DNA from: Planctomycetales bacterium
Lineage (GTDB): Bacteria > Planctomycetota > Planctomycetia > Planctomycetales > Planctomycetaceae
DNA length: 64,000 nt
Assembly (NCBI GenBank): GCA_028285345.1
Contig: JANQPT010000038.1
Span: 62,001 to 126,000 of the forward strand
Reading direction: 5' to 3'
The notes below the pieces were generated by a model. That model worked only from the letters and a program-made list of their open reading frames with translations, did not search any database and was not told where the DNA came from. Positions 1 to 8,116 of this stretch are shown piece after piece; positions within the stretch are counted from its first letter, which is position 1; each line of letters opens with the position of its first letter. The translations under genes were made by a program, and so were the position numbers.

Positions 1-669
1 GAATCCGCTGACCGTCAACACGACCAGCAGGACGCCCCAGAGAAAGAGACCGAGCAACGTTGCGTCGAGGCTGCTCATGTTGTCCCGCATTCCGATCAGC
101 TCAACCGGCCGCTGCAACCGGGACGGCTTCATTCGCAACAGGTGATCCCACCACTGCCGGTCCAGTTCGTACAATTCGGGAAACTGCCGCTTAACGCGGC
201 GGGCCATTTTGTATGCCCGGCGGCGGCGATTGCTGGAATTGACTTTGGGCAACGTCGCTTGCCGGATCCGCGCGGCTTCTTTGCGCGATGCGGTGGCCGC
301 ATCCTTAAATGCGCTGAAGATCCCTTTCACCGTGCTGGGATGATCGAGCAATTGGGGAAATTCCGGCCGGATATCCAGGACACGCAACAGCCGCTCGACG
401 GTCGCCTTGAGGTCGGGAAACTTATCGACGGGCAAGCTCGACAATTGCCGCTGCAGCCGCTCAGCGCCGCCGGTCCAAAATGCCCCGCGGATTTGGTTGA
501 TTTTGCGTGAGACTTTGGTGCGAAGTTCCTGGTTTTCGGCCGCGGCCGCTTCACCAAGGTCGACGATCCCAAGAAAACGTTTGCGCTCGGCGATCACTTT
601 CTCCGCCTCGAACAGCGGATTCAGCCGCAAGACCCGCTGCAAATAGGCCGTCGCGTTGCGTTCAGTCAT
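1..669 (-). CDS. Hypothetical membrane protein coupled to Hsp70 (3' end outside window)
   Basis: Reading the minus strand from the ATG at 669 gives 223 open codons that run off the left edge. The ATG overlaps the stop of the upstream Hsp70 gene (the two share eight bases, ATGACTGA), so the pair is very likely translationally coupled. The visible protein is basic and helical ([16 protein letters not shown] at the N-terminus, an Arg/Lys-rich stretch near residues 140-165) and reaches a hydrophobic, probably transmembrane segment near residues 203-222 ([15 protein letters not shown]). I do not recognise a family. A helper or membrane adaptor for the Hsp70 is a reasonable inference from the coupling, but no J domain HPD motif is visible in this part. 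Confidence 0.75.
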   Translation of the reverse strand, partial: MTERNATAYLQRVLRLNPLFEAEKVIAERKRFLGIVDLGEAAAAENQELRTKVSRKINQIRGAFWTGGAERLQRQLSSLPVDKFPDLKATVERLLRVLDIRPEFPQLLDHPSTVKGIFSAFKDAATASRKEAARIRQATLPKVNSSNRRRRAYKMARRVKRQFPELYELDRQWWDHLLRMKPSRLQRPVELIGMRDNMSSLDATLLGLFLWGVLLVVLTVSGF

Positions 670-2410
670 GGTCGATCACGTCTTGATCTTCGTTGTAAAC
701 GAAGCCCAACTGGGACAGCATCAGCAGCAAATGATCGCGCATCGACTGAAAAACCTCGCGGTCCCCTGACGCCATCGCCGCTTCAAATCCGTCGATCGCC
801 TCTTCCAATTGCTGCCGGTGCATTGGATTGACTTCGCCCACCACGCGTTCGACAAACAACAGCAGGTTTTGGTTTTCGACTTGGTCTCGCGGGTAAAACT
901 TAATCTGCTGCATTCTTTCGACGGCCTCTTCCAATTCATGATCGGAGAGCGAGCGCGCGTGTTGCGTCAAGACGGTGCTCACCTTTTGACCGGTGGAGGG
1001 CAAATAGGCTTCAACCTCAAGGATGCCGTTGATGTCGTACGTGAATCGGCACAAAAACGGCGTTGGTTCGGCGGAGGGGGGAATTCCCGTCACCGTCAAT
1101 TCGCCGAGGCACAGATTGTCCTTGACCTTTCGCGATTCGCCCTGGTAGATGCGGATCTCGATCTCCGTCTGGTTGGACCGCAAGGTCGAAAACTGCTCCT
1201 CGCGGGAGACGGGGATCGTGGTGTTCCGATGGATGACGGGCGTGTAGTAGCCTTCCATAATTTGATTGCCGAACTGCTTGGCCACCTCGACGCCGAGCGT
1301 GAACGGGCAGACGTCGGTCATCACCATGTCGTCGACAGCTCGGTCGTCGTCAATGAGTGCGGACTGCACGGCGGCGCCGAGTGCAACCACTTCGTCCGGG
1401 TTGAGATCGCAGATCGGCTTTTTGCGAAAATAGGTCTCGACGAATTCGCGAATCAGCGGCATCCGCGTCGCTCCGCCTACCAGAATCACGTCCTCGATCT
1501 CGTCCAGGTCGCAGCTCGCATCGCGAAGCGCCTTGTCGATCGGTGCCGTGATCCGCTGCATCAGCTTGCCGGAGAGTTTGGCAAATTGCTCGCGGGTTAA
1601 CTTAACCCGTTGGCAATTGTCGTTCAATTCGCCGTTTTCGTGCGGAACGCGAACCTTTCCCGCCGCTTGGGTGAGCAGTTCGCGTTTGACCCGTTCGCAT
1701 TCCTGCCGCAACCGGGCGACCCGCAAGGGCTGTTTCAGTTCGGCCGTTTCTAATTGCAGGCCGAGTTGGCGCAAGACGGCGGCCGTCAGCCGGTCGGTGA
1801 AATCCTCGCCGCCCAGAAAACTTTCCCCGGCCGTCGAGATGATTTCCAAAGTCCCTTCGAAAATCTCCATCACCGTTACGTCGAACGTGCCGCCTCCCAG
1901 ATCGATCACGATCAGCTTTTTCTCCGCCTCACGATCGTGAAACCCGTAGGTTAACGCCGCCGCCGTCGGCTCGTTGATGATTCGCCGGACGTGCAAGCCG
2001 GCAAGCTCGCCCGCCATTTTCGTCGCTTTGCGCTGATTGTCGTTGAAGTAGGCCGGAACCGTAATCACCGCGTCGCTCAAAGTTCGCCCCACATGGGCTT
2101 CGGCGTCTTGCTTGAGCGAACGCAATACGAGCGACGACAACTCCACCGCCGAGAAGGTCTTGTCCGCGAGTTGGAGTTTGCGGTCGGTCCCCATATAGCG
2201 TTTGAAGCAGGCGCCGCAGCGGTCCGGCTGGGTGATCCGCAACTCATTGGCAGGCGCCCCCACGACGACTTGCCCATCGGGCAGAACGCCGACAACTGAC
2301 GGAGTGAGCACTTGATTGTGCGCGTTGCGAATGAGTTGCGGCTGCCCGCTTTCAAACAAAGCACACAGCGAGTTGGTGGTTCCAAGATCGATGCCCAGAA
2401 TCTGCGTCAC
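662..2410 (-). CDS. Hsp70 family protein (DnaK-like, short)
   Basis: A 582-aa ATP-dependent chaperone of the Hsp70 superfamily. The nucleotide-binding domain shows phosphate-1 GIDLGTTNS (residues 6-14), EPTAAAL (about 147), phosphate-2 [10 protein letters not shown] (about 168-177) and the adenosine motif VGGATRMP (about 311), followed by a substrate-binding domain and a shortened helical lid. It is some 50 residues shorter than classical DnaK and ends in an acidic tail without EEVD. A TTG at 2419 lies in frame upstream, but the GTG at 2410 has GAGGGG about nine bases before it, so I prefer that. The gene sits alone with a coupled membrane protein rather than with grpE or dnaJ, so it is probably a specialised paralogue rather than the housekeeping dnaK. 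Confidence 0.93.
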   Translation of the reverse strand: MTQILGIDLGTTNSLCALFESGQPQLIRNAHNQVLTPSVVGVLPDGQVVVGAPANELRITQPDRCGACFKRYMGTDRKLQLADKTFSAVELSSLVLRSLKQDAEAHVGRTLSDAVITVPAYFNDNQRKATKMAGELAGLHVRRIINEPTAAALTYGFHDREAEKKLIVIDLGGGTFDVTVMEIFEGTLEIISTAGESFLGGEDFTDRLTAAVLRQLGLQLETAELKQPLRVARLRQECERVKRELLTQAAGKVRVPHENGELNDNCQRVKLTREQFAKLSGKLMQRITAPIDKALRDASCDLDEIEDVILVGGATRMPLIREFVETYFRKKPICDLNPDEVVALGAAVQSALIDDDRAVDDMVMTDVCPFTLGVEVAKQFGNQIMEGYYTPVIHRNTTIPVSREEQFSTLRSNQTEIEIRIYQGESRKVKDNLCLGELTVTGIPPSAEPTPFLCRFTYDINGILEVEAYLPSTGQKVSTVLTQHARSLSDHELEEAVERMQQIKFYPRDQVENQNLLLFVERVVGEVNPMHRQQLEEAIDGFEAAMASGDREVFQSMRDHLLLMLSQLGFVYNEDQDVIDHD

Positions 2411-2709
2411 GTCAACCAACCCCTCTTCGACAATTCCCGAGATGAGTAAGCAAACCGAATTCAGAATCAGTCGAAACGGTCGTCGCCCCGTTTGCCGTCA
2501 GCGCCGTAGGAGATAATTCTGGCGGGGCCGCTGTCGCAGGAGCGCGGTTCCAATCTGGAACGTATGTTCCCCTAACTTACGAAACAAGGTCGATCGTCGT
2601 CAAATGCCGGTTTCACGAGAAATCTTCCATAATCCGCGAACCATTCACAGAAACTGTGCGTCTAATCGGGCAGACCGTCAAGATCTCCAACTTGGCGGAT
2701 TCTTACCAG

Positions 2710-2738
2710 CAGTTTCAAGGCTCTTGAAACTGGTTCTA
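2710..2738. repeat. Palindromic repeat, copy 1
   Basis: CAGTTTCAAG and CTTGAAACTG form a perfect 10-bp stem around a 3-nt loop, and the right arm runs on as TTGAAACTGGTTCTA (2724-2738). The same 15 bases occur at 54120-54134, where they close another palindrome. This looks like a dispersed REP-type element. Function unknown. Confidence 0.5.
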
Positions 2739-2909
2739 GGGAATTGGGATTTGGGAACAATGTTTTCGTCGCGCTCACGCTTAGCCAGAGAGTACAGGGA
2801 TCTCAGCCGATCCGCGGATCGAGCGGCCGGTGCCGATTTATCTGCCGAGATGCTAAGTGATTCTGCCTGGTGCAGGTGACGCGTGAACGAATCTTGAAGC
2901 GACGCTTCC

Positions 2910-2946
2910 AAGCCCGTTGTCACCCCCCTGGCAACGGGCTTTTTTG
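2910..2946 (+). terminator. Rho-independent terminator without an upstream gene
   Basis: AAGCCCGTTG (2910-2919) pairs with CAACGGGCTT (2932-2941) and is followed by a T run to 2945. The T tract lies on the plus-strand side only. The only gene to the left (hsp70) runs the other way, so the terminated transcript would start inside the 2411-2909 gap. Confidence 0.65.
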
Positions 2947-2978
2947 CTGCCCTCACACAACTTCTCGGTCAGCGACTC

Positions 2979-3053
2979 GTCCTCGTAGAGCAGCCCGGAG
3001 TGCTCGCCACCCTGTCACGGTGGAGGTCGTGGGTTCGAATCCCATCGAGGACG
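2979..3053 (+). tRNA. tRNA-Asp(GTC)
   Basis: A full cloverleaf: acceptor GTCCTCG/CGAGGAC, D stem GAGC/GCTC (2988-2991/3002-3005), anticodon stem CCACC/GGTGG with loop CTGTCAC, anticodon GTC at 3014-3016, and T arm GTGGG-TTCGAAT-CCCAT. No CCA is encoded. First member of a tRNA cluster. Confidence 0.85.
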
Positions 3054-3162
3054 CTGTTTGAATTGTTTCGCAACCGTCTGGCGCGTTTTCTGAGCACCAA
3101 TTCAGAATAGCTCCAACGAGCGCAACGGAGTCTTGAAACAGGCTGCTTGGATGAAATAGCAG

Positions 3163-3241
3163 GGCACGGTACGCAAACTCGGAAAAGCGGCGAAGCTTAA
3201 ACCTTCGTGATCGTTTGTGGGTTCGACTCCCACCCGTGCTA
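3163..3241 (+). tRNA. tRNA-Leu(TAA)-like
   Basis: Acceptor GGCACGG/CCGTGCT (first pair G-U), D stem CGC/GCG, anticodon stem CGAAG/CTTCG, loop CTTAAAC with anticodon TAA at 3198-3200, and T arm GTGGG-TTCGACT-CCCAC. The variable region is only nine bases and forms no clear stem, short for a class II leucine tRNA. The overall look is of an accessory or phage-type tRNA. It may be functional or decaying. Confidence 0.6.
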
Positions 3242-3245
3242 GTTT

Positions 3246-3296
3246 GGAGGGGTTAGGCTTGGCTTGCAGCCAAGAGGTCGGGGTTCACGTTCCATG
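3246..3296 (+). pseudogene. Probable tRNA remnant, Ala(TGC)-like anticodon arm
   Basis: A perfect anticodon stem-loop CTTGG-CTTGCAG-CCAAG (3258-3274; anticodon TGC at 3265-3267) is followed by an AGGTC spacer and a half-formed T arm (CGGGG-TTCACGT-TCCAT). I cannot pair an acceptor stem or a D arm, so it looks like a decayed tRNA gene inside the array. Confidence 0.3.
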
Positions 3297-3323
3297 CGTT
3301 CCGAGCTCACAAAGATCATCTAC

Positions 3324-3396
3324 GGCTCGATGGTGAAACGGATGATCATACCGAGCTTCTAACTCGGCGTTCCAGGTTCGAATCCTGGTCGGGCTG
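3324..3396 (+). tRNA. tRNA-Arg(TCT)
   Basis: Acceptor GGCTCGA/TCGGGCT (two wobble pairs), D stem TGGT/ATCA, anticodon stem CCGAG/CTCGG, loop CTTCTAA with anticodon TCT at 3358-3360, and T arm CCAGG-TTCGAAT-CCTGG. No encoded CCA. Confidence 0.75.
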
Positions 3397-3406
3397 CTTT
3401 GATTTC

Positions 3407-3478
3407 ATCCTGATAGTGTAACGGCAAGCACGGGACCCTCTGAAGGTCCAAGTCCTGGTTCGAATCCAGGTCGGGAAA
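3407..3478 (+). tRNA. tRNA-Gln(CTG)
   Basis: Acceptor ATCCTGA/TCGGGAA with a mismatched first pair, D stem GTGT/GCAC, anticodon stem GGACC/GGTCC, loop CTCTGAA with anticodon CTG at 3440-3442, and T arm CCTGG-TTCGAAT-CCAGG. No encoded CCA. Last member of the array. Confidence 0.75.
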
Positions 3479-3574
3479 CTCTACCGCACCGCACCGGCTC
3501 ATTGCCCGCGGTCGCGGCAACGGTTACTCTGAAAATCTGTCTGCTGATCACTCGGGACAGTTTCAGGGAAAATC

Positions 3575-4816
3575 ATGCCTACGCTGATCGTGAATGCGGT
3601 ACGACGATCTCACTTGCTGTGCGGCCTCTGCATTCTGTTGGTGCACGAGCATGCCGCGGCTCAAACGATTCCAAATATCGCGCAGGCACGCCAGTGTGTC
3701 ACCGGAGCGGACCATAATCGGCCGGCTCCGTTTGACGGATTGGGGGACTTCATTGGTTGGCCCGGTGGCGTTGAACGGATGCCGAACGGTGATTTGTTGC
3801 TGACCTTCTCCGCCGGTTACTGGCACGTTTCGTTTGCCCAGCCGCGACAAATTGAGCCGCAACTGCGCAAGAAGTGGCTGGCGCAGGGCTGGCCGCTCGA
3901 TTTCCCCGCACCCACCGGCGGACGCACAATGGCCTGCCGCTCGACGGACGGCGGCAAGTCTTGGTTGAAGCCCTACACGCTCTATGACCACCGTCTCGAC
4001 GACGGCGCCCACGCCCTGTTCACCTGCCGCGACGGCACTGTGCTCTGCTTTGTGACCATGCAAGCGTCGTGGTACGGGTACCAGTCTGCCCCCGCAGCAT
4101 TCCGCGACGACATCGATGGGCTGAACACCAAACAATTCGTGATGCGCTCCACCGACGGCGGCCGATCCTGGTCCGACCCGATCGGTCTCGACAGTCCCGG
4201 CGACTTCTACGAGCGGGCCCACGGCGGCCGGCCAGTACAGTTGTCCGACGGTGGAGTACTGTGGGCCACCTACTATCAGGTCGCGGGCGAGAAATACCTC
4301 CGCGGCGCGATCCGCCGCTCCGACGATTCCGGCAAGAGTTGGCGAGTGATCTCGAAGATTATCCGCCCGGACAACAATATCGACGAGCCGGCGATCGCCG
4401 AGTTGAGCGACGGCCGTTTGATGCTCGTCACCCGGCCCGACGGAGCGGTCTTTTATTCCACAGACAAAGGCGAGACTTGGACCGATTCCGGCACGCGAAT
4501 CGTCCCCGCAGGCAGCGCAAAATTCAAAGCGCCGCAATTGATTGTCCTGGGAGACGGGACAATTGTGGCAGTCGCGACATGGAAGAATCTGCGCGTCTGG
4601 CTCAGCAGCGATCACGGAAAGACCTGGTCCGGGGACATCCCGCTGGATACGTCAAGTTATGGCTATCCCGGTTCCTGGATCTTGGACGAGGACGAATCGA
4701 TCCTCTTGCCCTACTGCGCCAGCGGCCGCGCGCCGAATCGAGTTTATCTCGTCCGCTTTCGCGTCAACCGAGCGCGATCCGATATTGAACTGCTGCCGGT
4801 CAATCGTAGCGGCTGA
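3575..4816 (+). CDS. Exported sialidase-like beta-propeller (BNR/Asp-box) protein
   Basis: A 413-aa protein with an N-terminal signal-like segment (hydrophobic about residues 10-29, ending AAAQ) and five Asp boxes of the form S-x-D-x-G-x-[ST]-W: STDGGKSW (about 123), STDGGRSW (182), SDDSGKSW (239), STDKGETW (285) and SSDHGKTW (344). Asp boxes in this number mark the six-bladed sialidase/neuraminidase fold (exo-alpha-sialidase or BNR family). The substrate cannot be read from the sequence; many planctomycete members are probably general glycan-active or non-catalytic propellers. GGGA lies six bases before the ATG. A secreted phosphatase follows 60 bp downstream on the same strand, so the two may be co-expressed. 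Confidence 0.85.
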   Translation: MPTLIVNAVRRSHLLCGLCILLVHEHAAAQTIPNIAQARQCVTGADHNRPAPFDGLGDFIGWPGGVERMPNGDLLLTFSAGYWHVSFAQPRQIEPQLRKKWLAQGWPLDFPAPTGGRTMACRSTDGGKSWLKPYTLYDHRLDDGAHALFTCRDGTVLCFVTMQASWYGYQSAPAAFRDDIDGLNTKQFVMRSTDGGRSWSDPIGLDSPGDFYERAHGGRPVQLSDGGVLWATYYQVAGEKYLRGAIRRSDDSGKSWRVISKIIRPDNNIDEPAIAELSDGRLMLVTRPDGAVFYSTDKGETWTDSGTRIVPAGSAKFKAPQLIVLGDGTIVAVATWKNLRVWLSSDHGKTWSGDIPLDTSSYGYPGSWILDEDESILLPYCASGRAPNRVYLVRFRVNRARSDIELLPVNRSG

Positions 4817-4876
4817 TTCAGTACTTACGCGACACATAGCCGACAATCAATTCTCCCGCTGAAGGACAGACAACTG

Positions 4877-6523
4877 ATGCAATCCCGTCTCTTATTGACC
4901 TTGGTGCTGACCCTTTTGCTCACCCCAGTACATGCGGAGGACAAATTGGGCGGCGCATCAAAGCCGCGTCCGCAGATGGTCATGAAACGGGGATTTCGCC
5001 AGTACAAGCGAATTCACCAATACGCGCTGCGGCTGATTCTGCTCGATCGCGGCGACGAGGCGCAGAAGTTTTTGCAGTCACATTTGGCTGCCGATCCCGA
5101 GGATCCGGAATCGCATTTCCTATTGGGACTGCTCTATGCCCGTGACGGTCAGCTCGACAAATCGCTGGAGATGTTTCGTGATGCTGTCGTTCTCGGCTTG
5201 CCTCCGGAGCGGCTGCTCGCCGGACCGCGAGAATTGATCGAATCGGTCAAGGATCAGGAGTTGTTCGTCAAGCTCCGCGAGTTTCTATCCGCCCGCCCGC
5301 TGCACGGGCCGATGCTGGGCAACATGACCGACACATCCGCCGATATTTGGGTCCGCACATCCGTGGAGTCCAAAGTCACGGTTGAAGTGAAACCCGTCAA
5401 ACCGGCCGATGCTGCTCCCGTCACTGCGTCTGCTCGGTCGGGCAGGAATGACGATTTCACTGCCGTGGTTCACGTCACGGGACTCAAACCGAACACCAAC
5501 TACCGCTACACCGTTTCGATCGACGGACAACCCGCGTTCGACGCGAACAACCCGCCGCAGTTCACGACCTTTCCCGCGCCGGGAGAGCCGAGCCGGTTTA
5601 AGATCGCCTTCGGCGGCGGCGCAGGGTATGTCCCGCCGCATGAGCGGATGTGGGACACGATCAGCAAGTTTCATCCGCTGGCGCTGCTGCTGTTGGGCGA
5701 CAATACTTATATCGACGACCCCGAATCGCCGCTGATGCAGCAGTACACCTATCACCGTCGCCAATCGCGGCCCGAATTTCGACGCCTGACGGCGCGGACG
5801 CCCGTGTTTTCGATCTGGGACGATCACGACTTCGGCACCAATGACTGCTGGGGCGGCCCGCTGGTGGAGACGCCGGCCTGGAAACGGGACTATGCCTGGA
5901 CGATCTGGAAACAGAACTGGCCGAATCCCGGATTCGGCGGCGGTCGGCAGCAACCTGGCTGCTGGTACAACTTCTCGATCGGCGATGTCGATTTCATTAT
6001 GCTCGATTGCCGCTATTACCGGACCAACCCCCACGACGACAACCCCTCCATGCTCGGCCCGGTACAGCTCAAATGGCTCGCACAGACGCTGCCGAAATGC
6101 CGCGGAACGTTTAAGGTGATCTGCTCGTCCGTCCCGTGGGATTTCCGTACGAAGGGCGACAGCCTGGACACCTGGAACGGCTATAAAGAGGAGCGCGAGC
6201 GGGTGTTTCAAATGATCGAGCGGGCAAAGGTTCCGGGCGTGATCCTGATGTCCGCCGACCGCCACCGCTCCGACGCGTGGAAGATTGAGCGCAAGAACGG
6301 CTACGCCTTCTACGAATTCAACTCCTCGCGGCTCACCAACCAGCACGTGCACCCGACGAAGGAAAACGCAGGCGCGATTTTCTCATACAACGCCAAACAG
6401 TCCTTCGGGTTGGTCACGTTCGACACGACCAAACCGGACCCGGAGGCAACGTATGAAGTGGTGACGATTGACGGTGAGCCGGTGGCGAAGGTGACGGTGA
6501 AGTTGAGTCAGTTGAAGTATTGA
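4877..6523 (+). CDS. PhoD-like metallophosphatase with N-terminal TPR
   Basis: A 548-aa secreted protein: signal peptide (residues 1-20, ending VHA), a TPR-like helical part (about 40-110), an Ig-like PhoD N-terminal domain (about 125-215) and the PhoD metallophosphatase domain. Metal-ligand motifs are GDNTYID (274-280), WDDHDFG (314-320), MLDCRYYR (375-382) and SADRHRS (459-465). PhoD enzymes hydrolyse phosphodiesters and phosphomonoesters outside the cytoplasm, usually with Ca and Fe. The TPR front end is not part of classical PhoD and suggests protein docking. AAGGA ten bases before the ATG supports the start. A short palindrome (6567-6583) lies downstream. Confidence 0.9.
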   Translation: MQSRLLLTLVLTLLLTPVHAEDKLGGASKPRPQMVMKRGFRQYKRIHQYALRLILLDRGDEAQKFLQSHLAADPEDPESHFLLGLLYARDGQLDKSLEMFRDAVVLGLPPERLLAGPRELIESVKDQELFVKLREFLSARPLHGPMLGNMTDTSADIWVRTSVESKVTVEVKPVKPADAAPVTASARSGRNDDFTAVVHVTGLKPNTNYRYTVSIDGQPAFDANNPPQFTTFPAPGEPSRFKIAFGGGAGYVPPHERMWDTISKFHPLALLLLGDNTYIDDPESPLMQQYTYHRRQSRPEFRRLTARTPVFSIWDDHDFGTNDCWGGPLVETPAWKRDYAWTIWKQNWPNPGFGGGRQQPGCWYNFSIGDVDFIMLDCRYYRTNPHDDNPSMLGPVQLKWLAQTLPKCRGTFKVICSSVPWDFRTKGDSLDTWNGYKEERERVFQMIERAKVPGVILMSADRHRSDAWKIERKNGYAFYEFNSSRLTNQHVHPTKENAGAIFSYNAKQSFGLVTFDTTKPDPEATYEVVTIDGEPVAKVTVKLSQLKY

Positions 6524-6566
6524 TGAGGTGTGAGGGTGCAGGCGAGAGGCTGTAGGTTTGAAATAG

Positions 6567-6583
6567 GGCCGGTTTGACCGGCC
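6567..6583. repeat. Short palindrome GGCCGGT-TTG-ACCGGCC
   Basis: A perfect 7-bp inverted repeat with a 3-nt loop, 44 bp after the phosphatase stop. No T tract follows, so it is not a convincing intrinsic terminator, though it could stabilise the mRNA end. Confidence 0.4.
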
Positions 6584-6614
6584 GATGAAGGTTCAGTAAA
6601 CCGCAGGTTTTCGT

Positions 6615-7031
6615 ATGAATAATTTGACGAGTGCATCAAGAACTCCCGTTTGGCTGATCATTCTTTTCAATTCGTGGCATGCGGTCGAGTGGTGCATCAT
6701 CGTCGGGCTGCTCTATTTCGAAATTCCGGCACATTCATTCATACTTGATGACTTTGATGTCGAACCTCCTTGGATCGTCTCTTCGCTGATCGGGATTTCA
6801 AACGTCATCGTTGTCAACATCTATCTTGTGCCCGTGTTTGCCATGCTCTTTGTCGCAGCCGATTTTTTCACGGTCTATTCTCTTGCACGCAAACAGTCAT
6901 TGCAGTTGCTTTGGATGATGATCATGTCCGCCGTTCCTTTTTTCGCGTTGCTTTACATCGCGGTTGGCATCTCAGCTGCTTTCTACACGGCTGCGGTCCA
7001 GATTGCGTTGAAGAACCCAAATCTTCAGTGA
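6615..7031 (+). CDS. Small integral membrane protein, unknown function
   Basis: 138 aa with three likely membrane helices (about residues 14-36, 55-85 and 98-128) joined by short polar loops. A stretch with Asp and Glu (DDFDVEPPW) lies between helices 1 and 2. I do not recognise a family. The ribosome binding site is weak (GCAGG about nine bases upstream). The codon pattern and hydrophobic segments make it a plausible real gene. It is followed 75 bp later by an MBOAT-type membrane enzyme on the same strand, but a functional link is only a guess. Confidence 0.6.
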   Translation: MNNLTSASRTPVWLIILFNSWHAVEWCIIVGLLYFEIPAHSFILDDFDVEPPWIVSSLIGISNVIVVNIYLVPVFAMLFVAADFFTVYSLARKQSLQLLWMMIMSAVPFFALLYIAVGISAAFYTAAVQIALKNPNLQ

Positions 7032-7106
7032 CGGTTAAGGAAAGCAGCCGGCGACAGCAGTGATTCCGCCCTGAGGGCACGCGTCGTTGTTCTTCAGTGA
7101 ACGAAG

Positions 7107-8087
7107 GTGGGCACACCGGACCATATGTCGCAATTCTGCATCTCGGTCATCGCAGCGTACGGCTACGCTCTCGCCGTCTGGCCGCTGTTGCGGACGCGCG
7201 GCCGATTCGCCGGATTGCTCGCGGTTGTCTTGGCGTTCGTCGTGCTGTTTTGCCCGCTGCTGATTCCCGCCGAAAACGTCAAACTCCGGGCCGGCTCCGC
7301 CTATCTCTGTATCGAGTTGTTTTTCAAAATGCTCGATTACAGTCGGCAGTTCCGCCGGCGGGAAACTTGTGGTAGCCGGTTTGCCGACTATGCGCGATTC
7401 TTGATTCCGTTTCCCGTATTGCTTGTGGTCTACGGCGAACGCCGATTTCGGCTACCCGCTGACCGGCCGCGCGGACCCGACGTGCTCCGGTTTATGGTCG
7501 GAGTTGCGGTGTTTGCATCGGGATTTCTACTCGTGTACGCCGCGGCGCACTTCGCCGTGGTGCGGAATGATTTTCTGCTCGATCACGCGATCTTACTGGT
7601 GATTTTCGTCCTGACGATCGAGGGACTGGCGCAAGCAGTCAATGGACTGGAACGGCTGGCCGGCTTTCGCGTGGGGCCGATCATTCACGGGTTGTTTTTG
7701 TCGCGGACGGTGGCCGAGTTCTGGAACCACTACAACGGACGTGTGCGGCGCTGGTTCGAACTCAATTTGTTTCGCCCCGCCGGCGCACGCCGGTCGCCGG
7801 TCCGCGGGGTGTGCCTCTGCTTCTTTTTGAGCGGCGTGCTGCACGAACTGATGTTCGGGATCGCCACGTCGCGCTATTGCGGCTACCAATTTCTGTTTTT
7901 TATGCTCCAGGCCCCGGCGGTACTCCTCGCCCCGCGGCTACAGCGCTACGCCAAACGCGGACGTTTCGCCAACTGTGCGACGCGGGCCGTGACGATCGTG
8001 TGGATGTACTTCACGTCGATCTTCTTCCTGCACGACGTGAATCGGGTGTTCCCATTCATCTACGCCGCGCGCCCGTGGCTGCCGTAG
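7107..8087 (+). CDS. MBOAT / wax-synthase-like membrane O-acyltransferase
   Basis: 326 aa with about eight hydrophobic helices. The C-terminal half has FWNHYN (205-210) and LSGVLHELMFG (241-251), the latter carrying the conserved membrane His (H246) of MBOAT and wax synthase-like acyltransferases, which move acyl groups from a thioester donor to an alcohol acceptor within the membrane. The acceptor cannot be told. The frame can start at the GTG at 7107 or the ATG at 7125; neither has a well-placed Shine-Dalgarno sequence, so the start is uncertain by six codons. The gene is convergent with fbp, 29 bp apart. Confidence 0.8.
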   Translation: MGTPDHMSQFCISVIAAYGYALAVWPLLRTRGRFAGLLAVVLAFVVLFCPLLIPAENVKLRAGSAYLCIELFFKMLDYSRQFRRRETCGSRFADYARFLIPFPVLLVVYGERRFRLPADRPRGPDVLRFMVGVAVFASGFLLVYAAAHFAVVRNDFLLDHAILLVIFVLTIEGLAQAVNGLERLAGFRVGPIIHGLFLSRTVAEFWNHYNGRVRRWFELNLFRPAGARRSPVRGVCLCFFLSGVLHELMFGIATSRYCGYQFLFFMLQAPAVLLAPRLQRYAKRGRFANCATRAVTIVWMYFTSIFFLHDVNRVFPFIYAARPWLP

Positions 8088-8116
8088 CAGCCGGCGTCGC
8101 CCAGCAAGAGCCGGCC

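Larger units (their letters stand above)
2411..2978. other. Intergenic region with repeats and an orphan terminator
   Basis: No convincing gene. It holds a perfect 10-bp hairpin at 2710-2732 (part of a repeat found again near 54.1 kb), a palindrome GATCCGCGGATC at 2809-2820, a small hairpin GAAGC/GCTTC at 2896-2907 and a plus-strand intrinsic terminator at 2910-2946. The short open frames here have no ribosome binding site or recognisable product. A terminator without an upstream gene hints at a small untranslated transcript between about 2740 and 2945. Confidence 0.5.

Noticed and set aside
142-510. Plus-strand 122-codon frame at the left edge
   Set aside because: It is the shadow of the minus-strand membrane protein coupled to Hsp70, which explains the whole stretch.
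2604-2956. Short frames on both strands before the tRNA array
   Set aside because: They overlap palindromes and a terminator, lack ribosome binding sites and resemble nothing known.
3821-3840. TGGCACGTTTCGTTTGC as a second sigma-54 site
   Set aside because: GG and GC are 12 bp apart instead of 10 and the site is inside a coding region.
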